Source: a bacterium UBP6_UBA1177
GTDB taxonomy: Bacteria > UBP6 > UBA1177
Direction of reading: 5' to 3'
DNA length: 40,271 nt
NCBI GenBank assembly: GCA_002310995.1
Contig: DBYV01000018.1
Span: 30,031 to 70,301 of the forward strand
Shown here in pieces: positions 23,442 through 30,798 of this stretch. Under the pieces are notes generated by a model. It saw only the letters and a list, made by a program, of their open reading frames with translations, did no database searches and was not told where the DNA came from. The position numbers were made by a program, and so were the translations under genes. Every line of letters starts with the position of its first letter. The stretch's first letter is position 1.

Positions 23442-24895
23442 TTTTCGGGGAATATTTTTGAAAAGTGTTCGCGGTAGCTGCTTTTGCCGCAGAGAAGCAT
23501 CGCAGTGAGCGGATGGACCGATCTGACGAAGTTTTCTGCCTCTTTCGCGCTGTTTCGGATATCCCACTGGGCGTGCTCGTCGTCACGCAGCGAAATGAAG
23601 TGATAAAGCTCTCTCGCGTTTATTTTAATGAGAACTCGGCGCCTGTGTGCGTTTGAAAGAATGTAGTTTTTAGAGCAGGGGAACGCTTTAGCGAAATCGT
23701 AGTGAAAGTCGTTGATTTTATTTATCGTTTCATTGAAAAACGCCTCTTTGCCGATTGCCTTTATCGATTCGGGGAGAGTGCAGCCGAGCTTCGGATCGTA
23801 ATCCTGAACAAGCTGAGTCGTCATTCTGTGACGCTTGAGTTGTGCGTAGTTTGTTGCGCTTACGATGAGTTCAAAAGTGTAGTCTATCGTCTCGAAGGCG
23901 CGGTCAACCTTTTCAAAGCTTTCTTTCGATGCAAGTGCCTGTTTTATCAGGTTTTCTTTCGCTTCGAAGCTCATATTCTGGGCGTGGTTCAGGCAGTTTG
24001 CAAAATTCTGGTTTGAATATGCGTAAAGAAGCGCTGCAACAAGCTCGGTGTCTGCGTCTTTTGAGTATGAAACCGGCGAAAAATCGCAGTTATTTCCGTT
24101 GTTTAAGTCTTTAACGGCAAGAGCGGCCTGCACGAGAGCACTTTTTTTGGCCGCCTCGTGTTTTGTAGGTTCGACATATTTGATGAGCGAAGGAGCAAGC
24201 GATTTCACTTTTTCAAAAAGTTTTGCCGAAAGTTCGCGCACTTCGGAAAGATCCGAAGAATTGAACTGCCGCAGCATATTTTCAAGCGAGCGGGCGTTGA
24301 CGGTCATTCCGAACTGTGCTTTTGTTGCGAGTGCAACGATGTATCTCGCGTCTTCTTTTGCCTTGGTTTCAAGGTCGATGGCATCGCGTTTTGTCTTTAT
24401 TTTATCTGCGTTTTTCGCGAAAAGATCCTCTTTCAAAGCTTCAAAAAGGGTGAAATATGCGTCGTTCTGCATTTTGATGACTTGCGAGAATTTTTCTGCG
24501 TAGGGAGTGTTTTTTATCTCTTCCGGCATTATGAAATCGCCGTCAAGAGTGATGTAACGCTGGCTTTTTTCGGTGAAAGAGGCAAGTCTGAACTTCTGAA
24601 CTTCTTCGGTCGCAAGCCTTGAAATTCCTGTTATATCGAAGTTGAAAACGGCGTGTTCCGCAACGCTTGAGTGACCCAGACCGAAAATTATTGTTTCGTT
24701 CGATTTTCTCGATTTGGCAACTTCGGTGCGCGAGATTTTTCTTAGTTCGCCGATATCCGCCGGATCGCGTGAAATACGGGCATAAGCTGCGCTCAAAGTT
24801 TCGGGCGTGACGTTGTCTTCGGTCCAGCCTGCACGGTTTTTGAGTTCTTCGATTATCGAAGAATCGATGTTGTATCCTGCCAAAGTTACGTTCAT
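23438..24895 (-). CDS. Tandem ThyX-like (flavin-dependent thymidylate synthase-related) protein
   Basis: 485 residues from the ATG at 24895 (GGAG before it; a GTG five codons upstream overlaps that site). Canonical ThyX is 220-250 residues; this is two such domains in a row. Half 1 has GHSSVAEH (74-81), KFRLASFTEKSQRY (101-114) and a C-terminal NARSLENMLRQF with SEVRELSA. Half 2 has KRHRMTTQLVQDYD (354-367) and NARELYHFISLRDDEHAQ with DIRNSAKE. The ThyX motif RHRX7S is broken in each: half 1 keeps Ser111 but reads KFR, while half 2 keeps Arg355-His356-Arg357 but has Asp365 for Ser. It may bind FAD/dUMP at a composite site, or have lost thymidylate synthesis. Two-domain forms are known in sequence databases; their function is unproven as far as I know. 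Confidence 0.82.
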   Translation of the reverse strand: MNVTLAGYNIDSSIIEELKNRAGWTEDNVTPETLSAAYARISRDPADIGELRKISRTEVAKSRKSNETIIFGLGHSSVAEHAVFNFDITGISRLATEEVQKFRLASFTEKSQRYITLDGDFIMPEEIKNTPYAEKFSQVIKMQNDAYFTLFEALKEDLFAKNADKIKTKRDAIDLETKAKEDARYIVALATKAQFGMTVNARSLENMLRQFNSSDLSEVRELSAKLFEKVKSLAPSLIKYVEPTKHEAAKKSALVQAALAVKDLNNGNNCDFSPVSYSKDADTELVAALLYAYSNQNFANCLNHAQNMSFEAKENLIKQALASKESFEKVDRAFETIDYTFELIVSATNYAQLKRHRMTTQLVQDYDPKLGCTLPESIKAIGKEAFFNETINKINDFHYDFAKAFPCSKNYILSNAHRRRVLIKINARELYHFISLRDDEHAQWDIRNSAKEAENFVRSVHPLTAMLLCGKSSYREHFSKIFPEK

Positions 24896-24951
24896 TTTTC
24901 TCTCCACCAAAAAAGTCGTTTGTCTTTACCATAATTTTTGAAGCAATAAAA
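24893..24951. repeat. 59-bp direct repeat, copy 1 (start and leader of the ThyX-like gene)
   Basis: It matches 26744-26802 at 55 of 59 positions and includes the ATG complement, the SD GGTGGAG and a TTGAAGCAATAA segment on the plus strand. Both copies lie in the same orientation. Confidence 0.9.
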
Positions 24952-24994
24952 AATTTTTCAGGAATTTTCTCAAAATCAGATAAAGCGGGAAGTC

Positions 24995-26746
24995 TCAGTC
25001 GTGTTCGATAGTATAGGTAATTACTGTGTCGTTCACTTCAAGGCATGAGCCGCCGGTAATCGGATCAAACGAGTCGGCATCGCTTTCAACAAGCCGCAGC
25101 CCTTCAATTGTTGCAGTGACTTCTATGTCATGAGTTGTAAGGTCTTCTTTCGTTCTGAATGTAATTTTGCCGCTTTGCTGGAAATATGTTTTATTTGAAT
25201 CCGACCACATTTCGTAATCTTCGTAGACAAAAACGCAGATGTCGCAGTCGTTATATGCAGATTTGTAAAGATCAAATTCAGAAATGGAATACTGGGTTTC
25301 GGAATTTGCTGGCGGAATCGGGGTGCGGACATCTATGGCGAAAAGATCGTCGATTTCAGGGTCTCCTGCACCAGGCGTATAAGTCGAAGCGTAGTCATAA
25401 TAATAGTAATAGTCATATTCTGCACCGAGAGTTATTTTCGTGCAGTTTTCATAGGGGAGACATTCCGTCTGTTCAGCGTTGCAGTATTCATCCTGACTGC
25501 ATCCTGTTCCGCAGGTTCCTCCGCAGCCGTCATCGCCGCAGATTTTGCCGTCGCACTGCGGATAGCAGAAAGTGTCCCAGGTGAAGTTCGGGATTTCGTA
25601 GCATTTTCCGCCGGGAACAGGAATAAAGTTGTAATGGCTGTCTTTTGCGTATTCGATAAGCCTCATGCTTCCGTGACCTTTCGAGTCGAAAGTTTCTTCG
25701 TCAACTTTTTCAAAGACGAGTTCTCCGCTCTGCTGGAAATATTGTTTTGCAGGAAAGTCATATTCCGGATCATCTTCATACAAATAAATGCATTTGTCGC
25801 AAAGACCGATGTGATCTATAAGTTCGAAAGTGCCGGCAGAGAGCGGAGTGTCTTTTCTGAACAAGATTACCATGCTGTCTTCTATTGAAGTGTCGCCGAG
25901 AGCGTTGCCGGTTACGAAACTTTCATAGAAATGAGGGAATGAGGCGAATTCGTAATAGTTGTTTGTAAATTTTTCGAAGCCCTCAATAGTTTCGCATTCC
26001 CATGGAATACATGCCGACCGATCTGCGCTGCAAGCAAGGTCTCCGCAGGATCCGCATGATCCGCTGCAGCCGTTGTCTCCGCAGATTTTGCCGTTGCAGT
26101 CAGGGTGGCAGAGCCCGCTGTCAAAACTCCCGCTTTCGATTTCGTAACATTCACCGTCATCAACCGGTGTGGAAAAGCCTTTTTCCGGATCGATGATGAC
26201 TTCGACGAGTTTCACTGATATTTTTCCTTCGATTTCGCCCAAAACATCCTGGTCTGTAATTTCCAAAGTGCCGCTTTTCTGGAAAAAGATTTTAGACCAG
26301 TAACCCATGGCTCCGTATGTCTCAGGATCTTTATAAGGAACGTAATCCTGGAAAATCACTGCACATTCTGTGCATGTTGCATAGTTGTCGTTATCACCGG
26401 TACCAAGTTCGAAAGTGCCTATGTGAGCAAAATTCCGCCCGTCTCTCAGAGGAAAAGAGAGTTCAAACACATCAATGGTATCGGGATCACCTATATTTGT
26501 TTTTATGTCGGCATCAAACATGTAGGAATGACCCGGCAGACCAAAAGTTGCCCAGTCAACCGAAATACCGGTGCAGGTGCGCTTCTCTTCTTCTTCGTTT
26601 GAATCATTGTCTTCGTCAACTGTCTCCAAATCATCTGAATCGGCATCCGGAATGATATCGGAATCATCGGATGTTTTATTAGAAGAAGAGCATGAAATCA
26701 GACCGAAAATTGAAAAAACGAACAAAAGTTCAAAAATTTTCTTCAT
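24995..26746 (-). CDS. Three-module Cys-rich surface lipoprotein
   Basis: 583 residues from the ATG at 26746, which GGAG precedes; the GTG five codons upstream overlaps that site. The lipoprotein signal ends GLISC (Cys19) and an Asp/Glu-rich linker runs to residue 43 or so. Three homologous modules of about 150 residues follow. Each has a CxxC followed by hydrophobic-acidic sequence (CTECAVIFQDY, CDKCIYLYEDD, CDICVFVYEDY) and then F(Q/K)(Q/K)SG. Modules 1-2 and 2-3 are joined by Cys/Gly knots (CNGKICGDNGCSGSCG, CDGKICGDDGCGGTCG), typical of myxobacterial-type exoproteins. The fold is presumably disulfide-stabilised outside the cell. The function is unknown. The gene is framed by a 59-bp direct repeat. 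Confidence 0.85.
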   Translation of the reverse strand: MKKIFELLFVFSIFGLISCSSSNKTSDDSDIIPDADSDDLETVDEDNDSNEEEEKRTCTGISVDWATFGLPGHSYMFDADIKTNIGDPDTIDVFELSFPLRDGRNFAHIGTFELGTGDNDNYATCTECAVIFQDYVPYKDPETYGAMGYWSKIFFQKSGTLEITDQDVLGEIEGKISVKLVEVIIDPEKGFSTPVDDGECYEIESGSFDSGLCHPDCNGKICGDNGCSGSCGSCGDLACSADRSACIPWECETIEGFEKFTNNYYEFASFPHFYESFVTGNALGDTSIEDSMVILFRKDTPLSAGTFELIDHIGLCDKCIYLYEDDPEYDFPAKQYFQQSGELVFEKVDEETFDSKGHGSMRLIEYAKDSHYNFIPVPGGKCYEIPNFTWDTFCYPQCDGKICGDDGCGGTCGTGCSQDEYCNAEQTECLPYENCTKITLGAEYDYYYYYDYASTYTPGAGDPEIDDLFAIDVRTPIPPANSETQYSISEFDLYKSAYNDCDICVFVYEDYEMWSDSNKTYFQQSGKITFRTKEDLTTHDIEVTATIEGLRLVESDADSFDPITGGSCLEVNDTVITYTIEHD

Positions 26747-26802
26747 TTTTCTCTCCACCAAAAAAGACTTTTGTTTTTACTATAATTTTTGAAGCAATAA
26801 AA
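26744..26802. repeat. 59-bp direct repeat, copy 2 (start and leader of the Cys-rich lipoprotein)
   Basis: Partner of 24893-24951 with four mismatches. It also carries the plus-strand -35 TTGAAG used by the candidate ankyrin-gene promoter, so two divergent promoters may overlap here. Confidence 0.9.
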
Positions 26803-26816
26803 TTTTTTGTTATAAT
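26789..26816 (+). promoter_or_regulatory. Candidate promoter for the ank-trkA-antiporter run
   Basis: TTGAAG (26789-26794), a 16-bp spacer and a perfect TATAAT (26811-26816). A start near 26823 would put repeat copy B at the 5' end of the transcript. Confidence 0.5.
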
Positions 26817-26827
26817 GCTTTGGTTTT

Positions 26828-26895
26828 CCGCGCCGACACCGCGCCATCGGCGTCACGTTGTCACGTCGTTACGTCGTTACGACGACACGGCGCGG
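26828..26895. repeat. Octamer-periodic intergenic repeat, copy B
   Basis: Outer arms CCGCGCCG (26828-26835) and CGGCGCGG (26888-26895) are exact inverted repeats. Inside is an 8-bp period: CACGTTGT, CACGTCGT, TACGTCGT, TACGACGA and CACGGCGC from 26854. The stretch GTCGT-T-ACGAC inside is itself a small palindrome. It ends 8 bp before the SD (AGGAGG) of the ankyrin gene. Confidence 0.8.
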
Positions 26896-26915
26896 GAAAG
26901 AAAAAGGAGGTTTTA

Positions 26916-28034
26916 ATGAAAAAATTTTCCCTTTTCTTAATATTTTTTTCGTTTTTTGTTTTTGCCGATGAGTTGAACGACTCTTTTGCGGCTGCGGTTC
27001 AGGCGGGAAATGTGAAAACAGCAACGGAAGTGTTCGCAAAAGGTGCCGACATCAATTTTGTTGACGAGGACTGGCCGCTTTTTGTGACTGCTGTCACTTC
27101 GGGTGATGTCGCGATGACAGAGTTTTTCATCAAAAACGGCGTCAATCTTGAGCTCAAGGGACCTGACGGAAAAACAGCGCTTCTTCACGCGATTTCGCTG
27201 AAAAACAAAAAACTTGTCGATATGATTATTGCGGCGGGAGCCGAGATAAAAACGGAAGATGCTGCAGGAAAGGACACTTTGATGTATGCCGCGGAAGCAA
27301 ACAACGCCGAACTGATGAACAAACTGCTTAGACTGGGCTTTGATGAAAAGAAAAAATCGAAGGCCGGAAAAACGGCTCTCGACTATGCGATCGATGCAAG
27401 AGCTCAGGAAACATACAGGATTCTGAGCAAAAAGAATACTCTCCCGATGGATTTCATAAACGCGGTGGAGAAGGGTGACGCCAAGGCAGTGAAAACCCTG
27501 ATTTCGGAAGGAGCAGACGTAAAAACAAAAGATAAAAACGGTAAGGCTGCAATAGTTATAGCGACTGAAAAAGGGTATGCCGAAGTTGTGAAACTTATTC
27601 TTGAAAACGGTGCCGATCCGAACGGAAAATATTTCAAAAATCCGAAAGCAAATCTGTTCGTCATGGCGATGCACAATAATCATTTGGATGTGGCGCTCGT
27701 TCTTTTGAAATCAGGCGCAAACGCAGATTTTAACCACAAATTCCAAGGCGGAAAAACAGCACTTATGCTTGCGATAGAGGCGAGAAAGCAGGACTTGGTG
27801 ACATATCTTCTGATTAAGCAGTTCAACCCTGACGCATGCGATGATTTCGGCAACTCCGTTCTGATGTATGCCGTAAAGCAGAATCTTTATTCCGTTGTGA
27901 AGAAACTTCTTGAGCTCGGTGCCGACCCGACACTGAGACAAGTTGACGGAAAAACAGCGCTTGATATCGCAAAATCACAAAATAATCAGTCACTTATGCG
28001 AATTCTTGCCGAAGCTGAAAAGAAGTGGCAGTAA
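26916..28034 (+). CDS. Exported ankyrin-repeat protein
   Basis: 372 residues from the ATG at 26916 (AGGAGG five bases before it). Upstream in-frame codons would run through the repeat and lack a site. A signal peptide (MKKFSLFLIFFSFFVFA) is followed by about ten ankyrin repeats to the end: NVKTATEVFAKGADINFVD, then VDMIIAAGAEIKTED and LVKKLLELGADP-like VVKKLLELGADP. There is no other domain, unlike the 958-residue relative at 6755-9631. Periplasmic ankyrin proteins can serve as protein-binding or peptidoglycan-linked helpers. The target is unknown. It starts the run leading to trkA, 27 bases further on. Confidence 0.88.
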   Translation: MKKFSLFLIFFSFFVFADELNDSFAAAVQAGNVKTATEVFAKGADINFVDEDWPLFVTAVTSGDVAMTEFFIKNGVNLELKGPDGKTALLHAISLKNKKLVDMIIAAGAEIKTEDAAGKDTLMYAAEANNAELMNKLLRLGFDEKKKSKAGKTALDYAIDARAQETYRILSKKNTLPMDFINAVEKGDAKAVKTLISEGADVKTKDKNGKAAIVIATEKGYAEVVKLILENGADPNGKYFKNPKANLFVMAMHNNHLDVALVLLKSGANADFNHKFQGGKTALMLAIEARKQDLVTYLLIKQFNPDACDDFGNSVLMYAVKQNLYSVVKKLLELGADPTLRQVDGKTALDIAKSQNNQSLMRILAEAEKKWQ

Positions 28035-28061
28035 ATTTTTGCAAGCTATAAGAGGGAAAAT

Positions 28062-29429
28062 ATGAGAGTAATAATTGTCGGAGCCAGCAAGGTGGGGTTC
28101 GCGCTCGCCAGCCATATCACCAAAGAGGGTTACGATCTTGTGGTTGTTGACCGGTCGCCTGAGAAGATCGACGCCATTACCGATGCATTCGACTGTAACG
28201 GCTATGTCGGCAACGGGTGCTGTTCCGAGATGCTCAGAAAATGCGGCATTGACTCGGCTTCTGTGTTTGTAGCGGTAACGAAGAACGACGAAACAAACAT
28301 TCTGTGCTGCAGCGCGGCTAAAAAACTTGGGGTAAAGCGCACAATAGCGGCTGTCAGGAGTCCTGAATACGAAAAAGAGATAAGTTTTATGACCAAGGAA
28401 CTCGGTGTAGATCTTCTCATCAATCCTGACAGAGCGGCAGCCGAGGTCGGAATCAAGATGCTGCGTTACGTCGAGACCGTCGAGCGTGAGGTGTTCGGAA
28501 ACGGAGCTGTTCATCTTTCTGCGGTCGAGATATGCGAAAACGGAATCCTATCCGGTGAGAAACTTCCGTCCGTCCAGAAGGTGCTTGATGCAAAGATACT
28601 TATCTGCGCTATTGACCGCGGAGGAAGAGTGTTTACCCCGTCCGGTAAGGATGAGATCAAAACAGGCGACAAGATTGTCTTCGTCGCGGCGGAAGCGGAT
28701 ATGGAAAAAACGCTTAACAAGCTGAGGATCACCGAGAGAAGGCTTAAAAAGGCCGTTATAGTCGGGGCGAGCAATGTCGGTTACTATATGACGGGGATTT
28801 TGCTCAGGCGCGGGATCAAAGTTACGGTCATCGACAATGACGAGGGGCGCTGCCGTCAGATGCTCGAGTGTTTTCCGAAGGCGGATATCGTCAACGGTGA
28901 CGGAACGGATTCGGAGCTCATGGAAAAGGAGCTGAAAGGGGCGGATGCCTGCGTGGCTGCAACCAGCCGTGATGAGGAAAACCTTGTAATATCGATGTTT
29001 GCGAGGTCTTTCGGAACGGGCAGGATCGCCGCTGTAATTAAAAATATTGATTATGAAACCATGCTTAAAAAAAGCGGTATCAACCATGTTTTTTCAACGC
29101 AGGATGTCGCGCTTATCGATATAATCAAGGATGTGCGCCTGCTTGACAACGGAACTGACGAGACTTGCGGTTCGATGAAATGGCTCTACGCCCTTAATTC
29201 CGGATCGGTAGAGGCTGCGGAATTCGAAGTTGGAACTGATTTCAAACTGCAGGGGATGCTGTTCAAGGACGAGTCTTTCAAGCTTAAGCCCGGCATACTT
29301 ATTGCGGTCATCATGCGTGGAGGCAGTGTCGAGATCGCCGGTGGAAACTCGAAGATCCTGCCAGGAGATCATGTTATAGTTGTTTCGGCGGAGCACAGGA
29401 TACTGAGCCTTGCCGATATCGTCGGATAA
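28062..29429 (+). CDS. trkA: TrkA family potassium-uptake regulator
   Basis: A 455-residue cytoplasmic protein with the RCK_N-RCK_C-RCK_N-RCK_C order of TrkA. It binds NAD(H) and gates the TrkH/TrkG potassium channel. Strands RVIIVGASKVG (residues 2-12) and KAVIVGASNVG (about 231-241) open each Rossmann domain; both read GASxVG where the classical loop is GAGxVG. VVVDRSPEK and VTVIDNDEGR carry the acidic NAD-ribose ligands. No trkH lies in the window; instead a CPA1 antiporter follows 20 bases on, so TrkA may regulate that or a distant TrkH. The gene looks more GC-rich than its neighbours (about 58% in its first line of sequence against 37-47% in lines sampled elsewhere). Confidence 0.93.
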   Translation: MRVIIVGASKVGFALASHITKEGYDLVVVDRSPEKIDAITDAFDCNGYVGNGCCSEMLRKCGIDSASVFVAVTKNDETNILCCSAAKKLGVKRTIAAVRSPEYEKEISFMTKELGVDLLINPDRAAAEVGIKMLRYVETVEREVFGNGAVHLSAVEICENGILSGEKLPSVQKVLDAKILICAIDRGGRVFTPSGKDEIKTGDKIVFVAAEADMEKTLNKLRITERRLKKAVIVGASNVGYYMTGILLRRGIKVTVIDNDEGRCRQMLECFPKADIVNGDGTDSELMEKELKGADACVAATSRDEENLVISMFARSFGTGRIAAVIKNIDYETMLKKSGINHVFSTQDVALIDIIKDVRLLDNGTDETCGSMKWLYALNSGSVEAAEFEVGTDFKLQGMLFKDESFKLKPGILIAVIMRGGSVEIAGGNSKILPGDHVIVVSAEHRILSLADIVG

Positions 29430-29449
29430 AGATTTGCGGAAGTTGTAAT

Positions 29450-30733
29450 ATGGAACATATGCTCTCGGGAATGCTTTTCATACTTTTTATGATTGTCGCA
29501 ATTACTGTATTCAACGAAAAAACCTTTAAAATATCAAACGATATAGCCCTTGTCCTTTTTTCATTCCTGATCGCCGGTGTCGTGAAGATACTTGAAGCTT
29601 TCGGGTTCATTGATTTCGAGACAAGCATGGTGGGCAGAATAGCCGACTTCAATTTCCAGGAATTCCTGATGGACGGGATTCTGTGCTTCATGCTCTTTTC
29701 TGGAGCTAGCGGGGTCAACTTCAACCGTTTTGTGAAAAACATTAAGTCGATAAGTCTGCTCGCACTGCTTTCCACCGTAATTTCGTCTTTTGTCTACGGA
29801 GGAATATTCTATCTATTTTCTTTTCTGATCGGTCTCGATTTTTCAATATGGCTCTGCATACTGCTCGGCTGCATAGTTTCGCCTACCGACCCGATCGCGG
29901 CGACGAGCATTCTTAAAAAGGCGGGACTTTCCAAAAACGTATCGACTGTCATCGAGGGAGAGTCGCTTTTTAACGACGGAACCGGTGTTGCCGTCTTTGT
30001 GTGCGTCAAAAATATCGTCAACGATGTCTCTGACCTGAGCTTTCCTGTGCTTATGGCGAAGGAGCTTCTGGGCGCGGTTGCGATAGGGCTTGCGGTTTCC
30101 TTCCTTATGTTCAGACTTCTGCGTGCCAGCAACAATCCGATGCTGCACATTCTGATAAGTCTTCTCGATGTCGTTGCGGCATATACAATCTGCGAGGCTC
30201 TCGGCTGTTCCGGCGTTATCGCTTCCGTAGTATGCGGAATCTATTTCTCGAAAAACATGGCCAGGTACGAGGAGTGGCGCAAGGTGGTTGATCCCAAGGA
30301 CTGGTATGAGGATTTCTGGCATCTGGCCGATACGCTGCTCAACAACATCCTCTTCATTCTGATAGGATGCGCAGTGCTGAACCTGCCGCACCATCCGCTG
30401 ATTGCGGCACTAGTATTTGGAGCAGTTCTGATAAATATGGCGGCGCGTTTTATCGGTGTCGGCACTTCGGCTCTTATCATCGGAAAACACAAGATTCCTA
30501 ACCGCTACAATACGATGGAATTCACCTCGCTCATGACCTGGAGTGCGCTCAAAGGCGGTCTTTCGCTGGCACTGGCACTCAGCACAGCCGAATTTCTTTC
30601 TCCGTCAAAATACAGTGTCGTTATCATAGTAACCAGCGTGACAATGTATTTTACGATTGTGGTTCAGGGACTTACCACGAAAAAGGTTTTTGCTGTAATT
30701 GAAAAGCACAAGGCTGAAAGAATAAGGCTTTGA
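29450..30733 (+). CDS. CPA1-family monovalent cation/proton antiporter
   Basis: 427 residues, about twelve transmembrane segments. It swaps Na+ or K+ for H+ across the inner membrane. CPA1 marks are SPTDPIAATSILKKAGLSK and IEGESLFNDGTGVAVF with the ion-binding Asn-Asp, and TWSALKGGLSLALALS near the end. It is of the short kind, without a soluble C-terminal tail. Being 20 bases after trkA suggests a joint role in K+ or Na+ balance, or control by TrkA; ion choice cannot be read from sequence. The SD is a weak GGAA. The stop codon is followed at once by repeat copy C. Confidence 0.9.
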   Translation: MEHMLSGMLFILFMIVAITVFNEKTFKISNDIALVLFSFLIAGVVKILEAFGFIDFETSMVGRIADFNFQEFLMDGILCFMLFSGASGVNFNRFVKNIKSISLLALLSTVISSFVYGGIFYLFSFLIGLDFSIWLCILLGCIVSPTDPIAATSILKKAGLSKNVSTVIEGESLFNDGTGVAVFVCVKNIVNDVSDLSFPVLMAKELLGAVAIGLAVSFLMFRLLRASNNPMLHILISLLDVVAAYTICEALGCSGVIASVVCGIYFSKNMARYEEWRKVVDPKDWYEDFWHLADTLLNNILFILIGCAVLNLPHHPLIAALVFGAVLINMAARFIGVGTSALIIGKHKIPNRYNTMEFTSLMTWSALKGGLSLALALSTAEFLSPSKYSVVIIVTSVTMYFTIVVQGLTTKKVFAVIEKHKAERIRL

Positions 30734-30783
30734 CGCGCCATTTTCGCGCCTTCGACGTTACGTCGTTACGACGATACGGCGCG
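30734..30783. repeat. Octamer-periodic intergenic repeat, copy C
   Basis: It starts on the base after the antiporter stop. Arms CGCGCC (30734-30739) and GGCGCG (30778-30783) pair. The octamers TTCGACGT, TACGTCGT, TACGACGA and TACGGCGC run from 30751, matching copy B with two fewer units. It sits between convergent genes, and no T-run follows on the plus strand. Confidence 0.8.
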
Positions 30784-30798
30784 AATCGATAATTCCGG

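Noticed and set aside
23442..23567. Longer N-terminus for the homocysteine methyltransferase-like protein
   Set aside because: The added 42 residues lie inside the ThyX-like gene and are highly basic and low in structure; the ATGA-coupled start gives the normal family N-terminus.
30734..30783. Bidirectional terminator between the antiporter and ftsK
   Set aside because: The arms pair, but neither strand has a T-run after the stem; the octamer pattern is shared with other intergenic spots.
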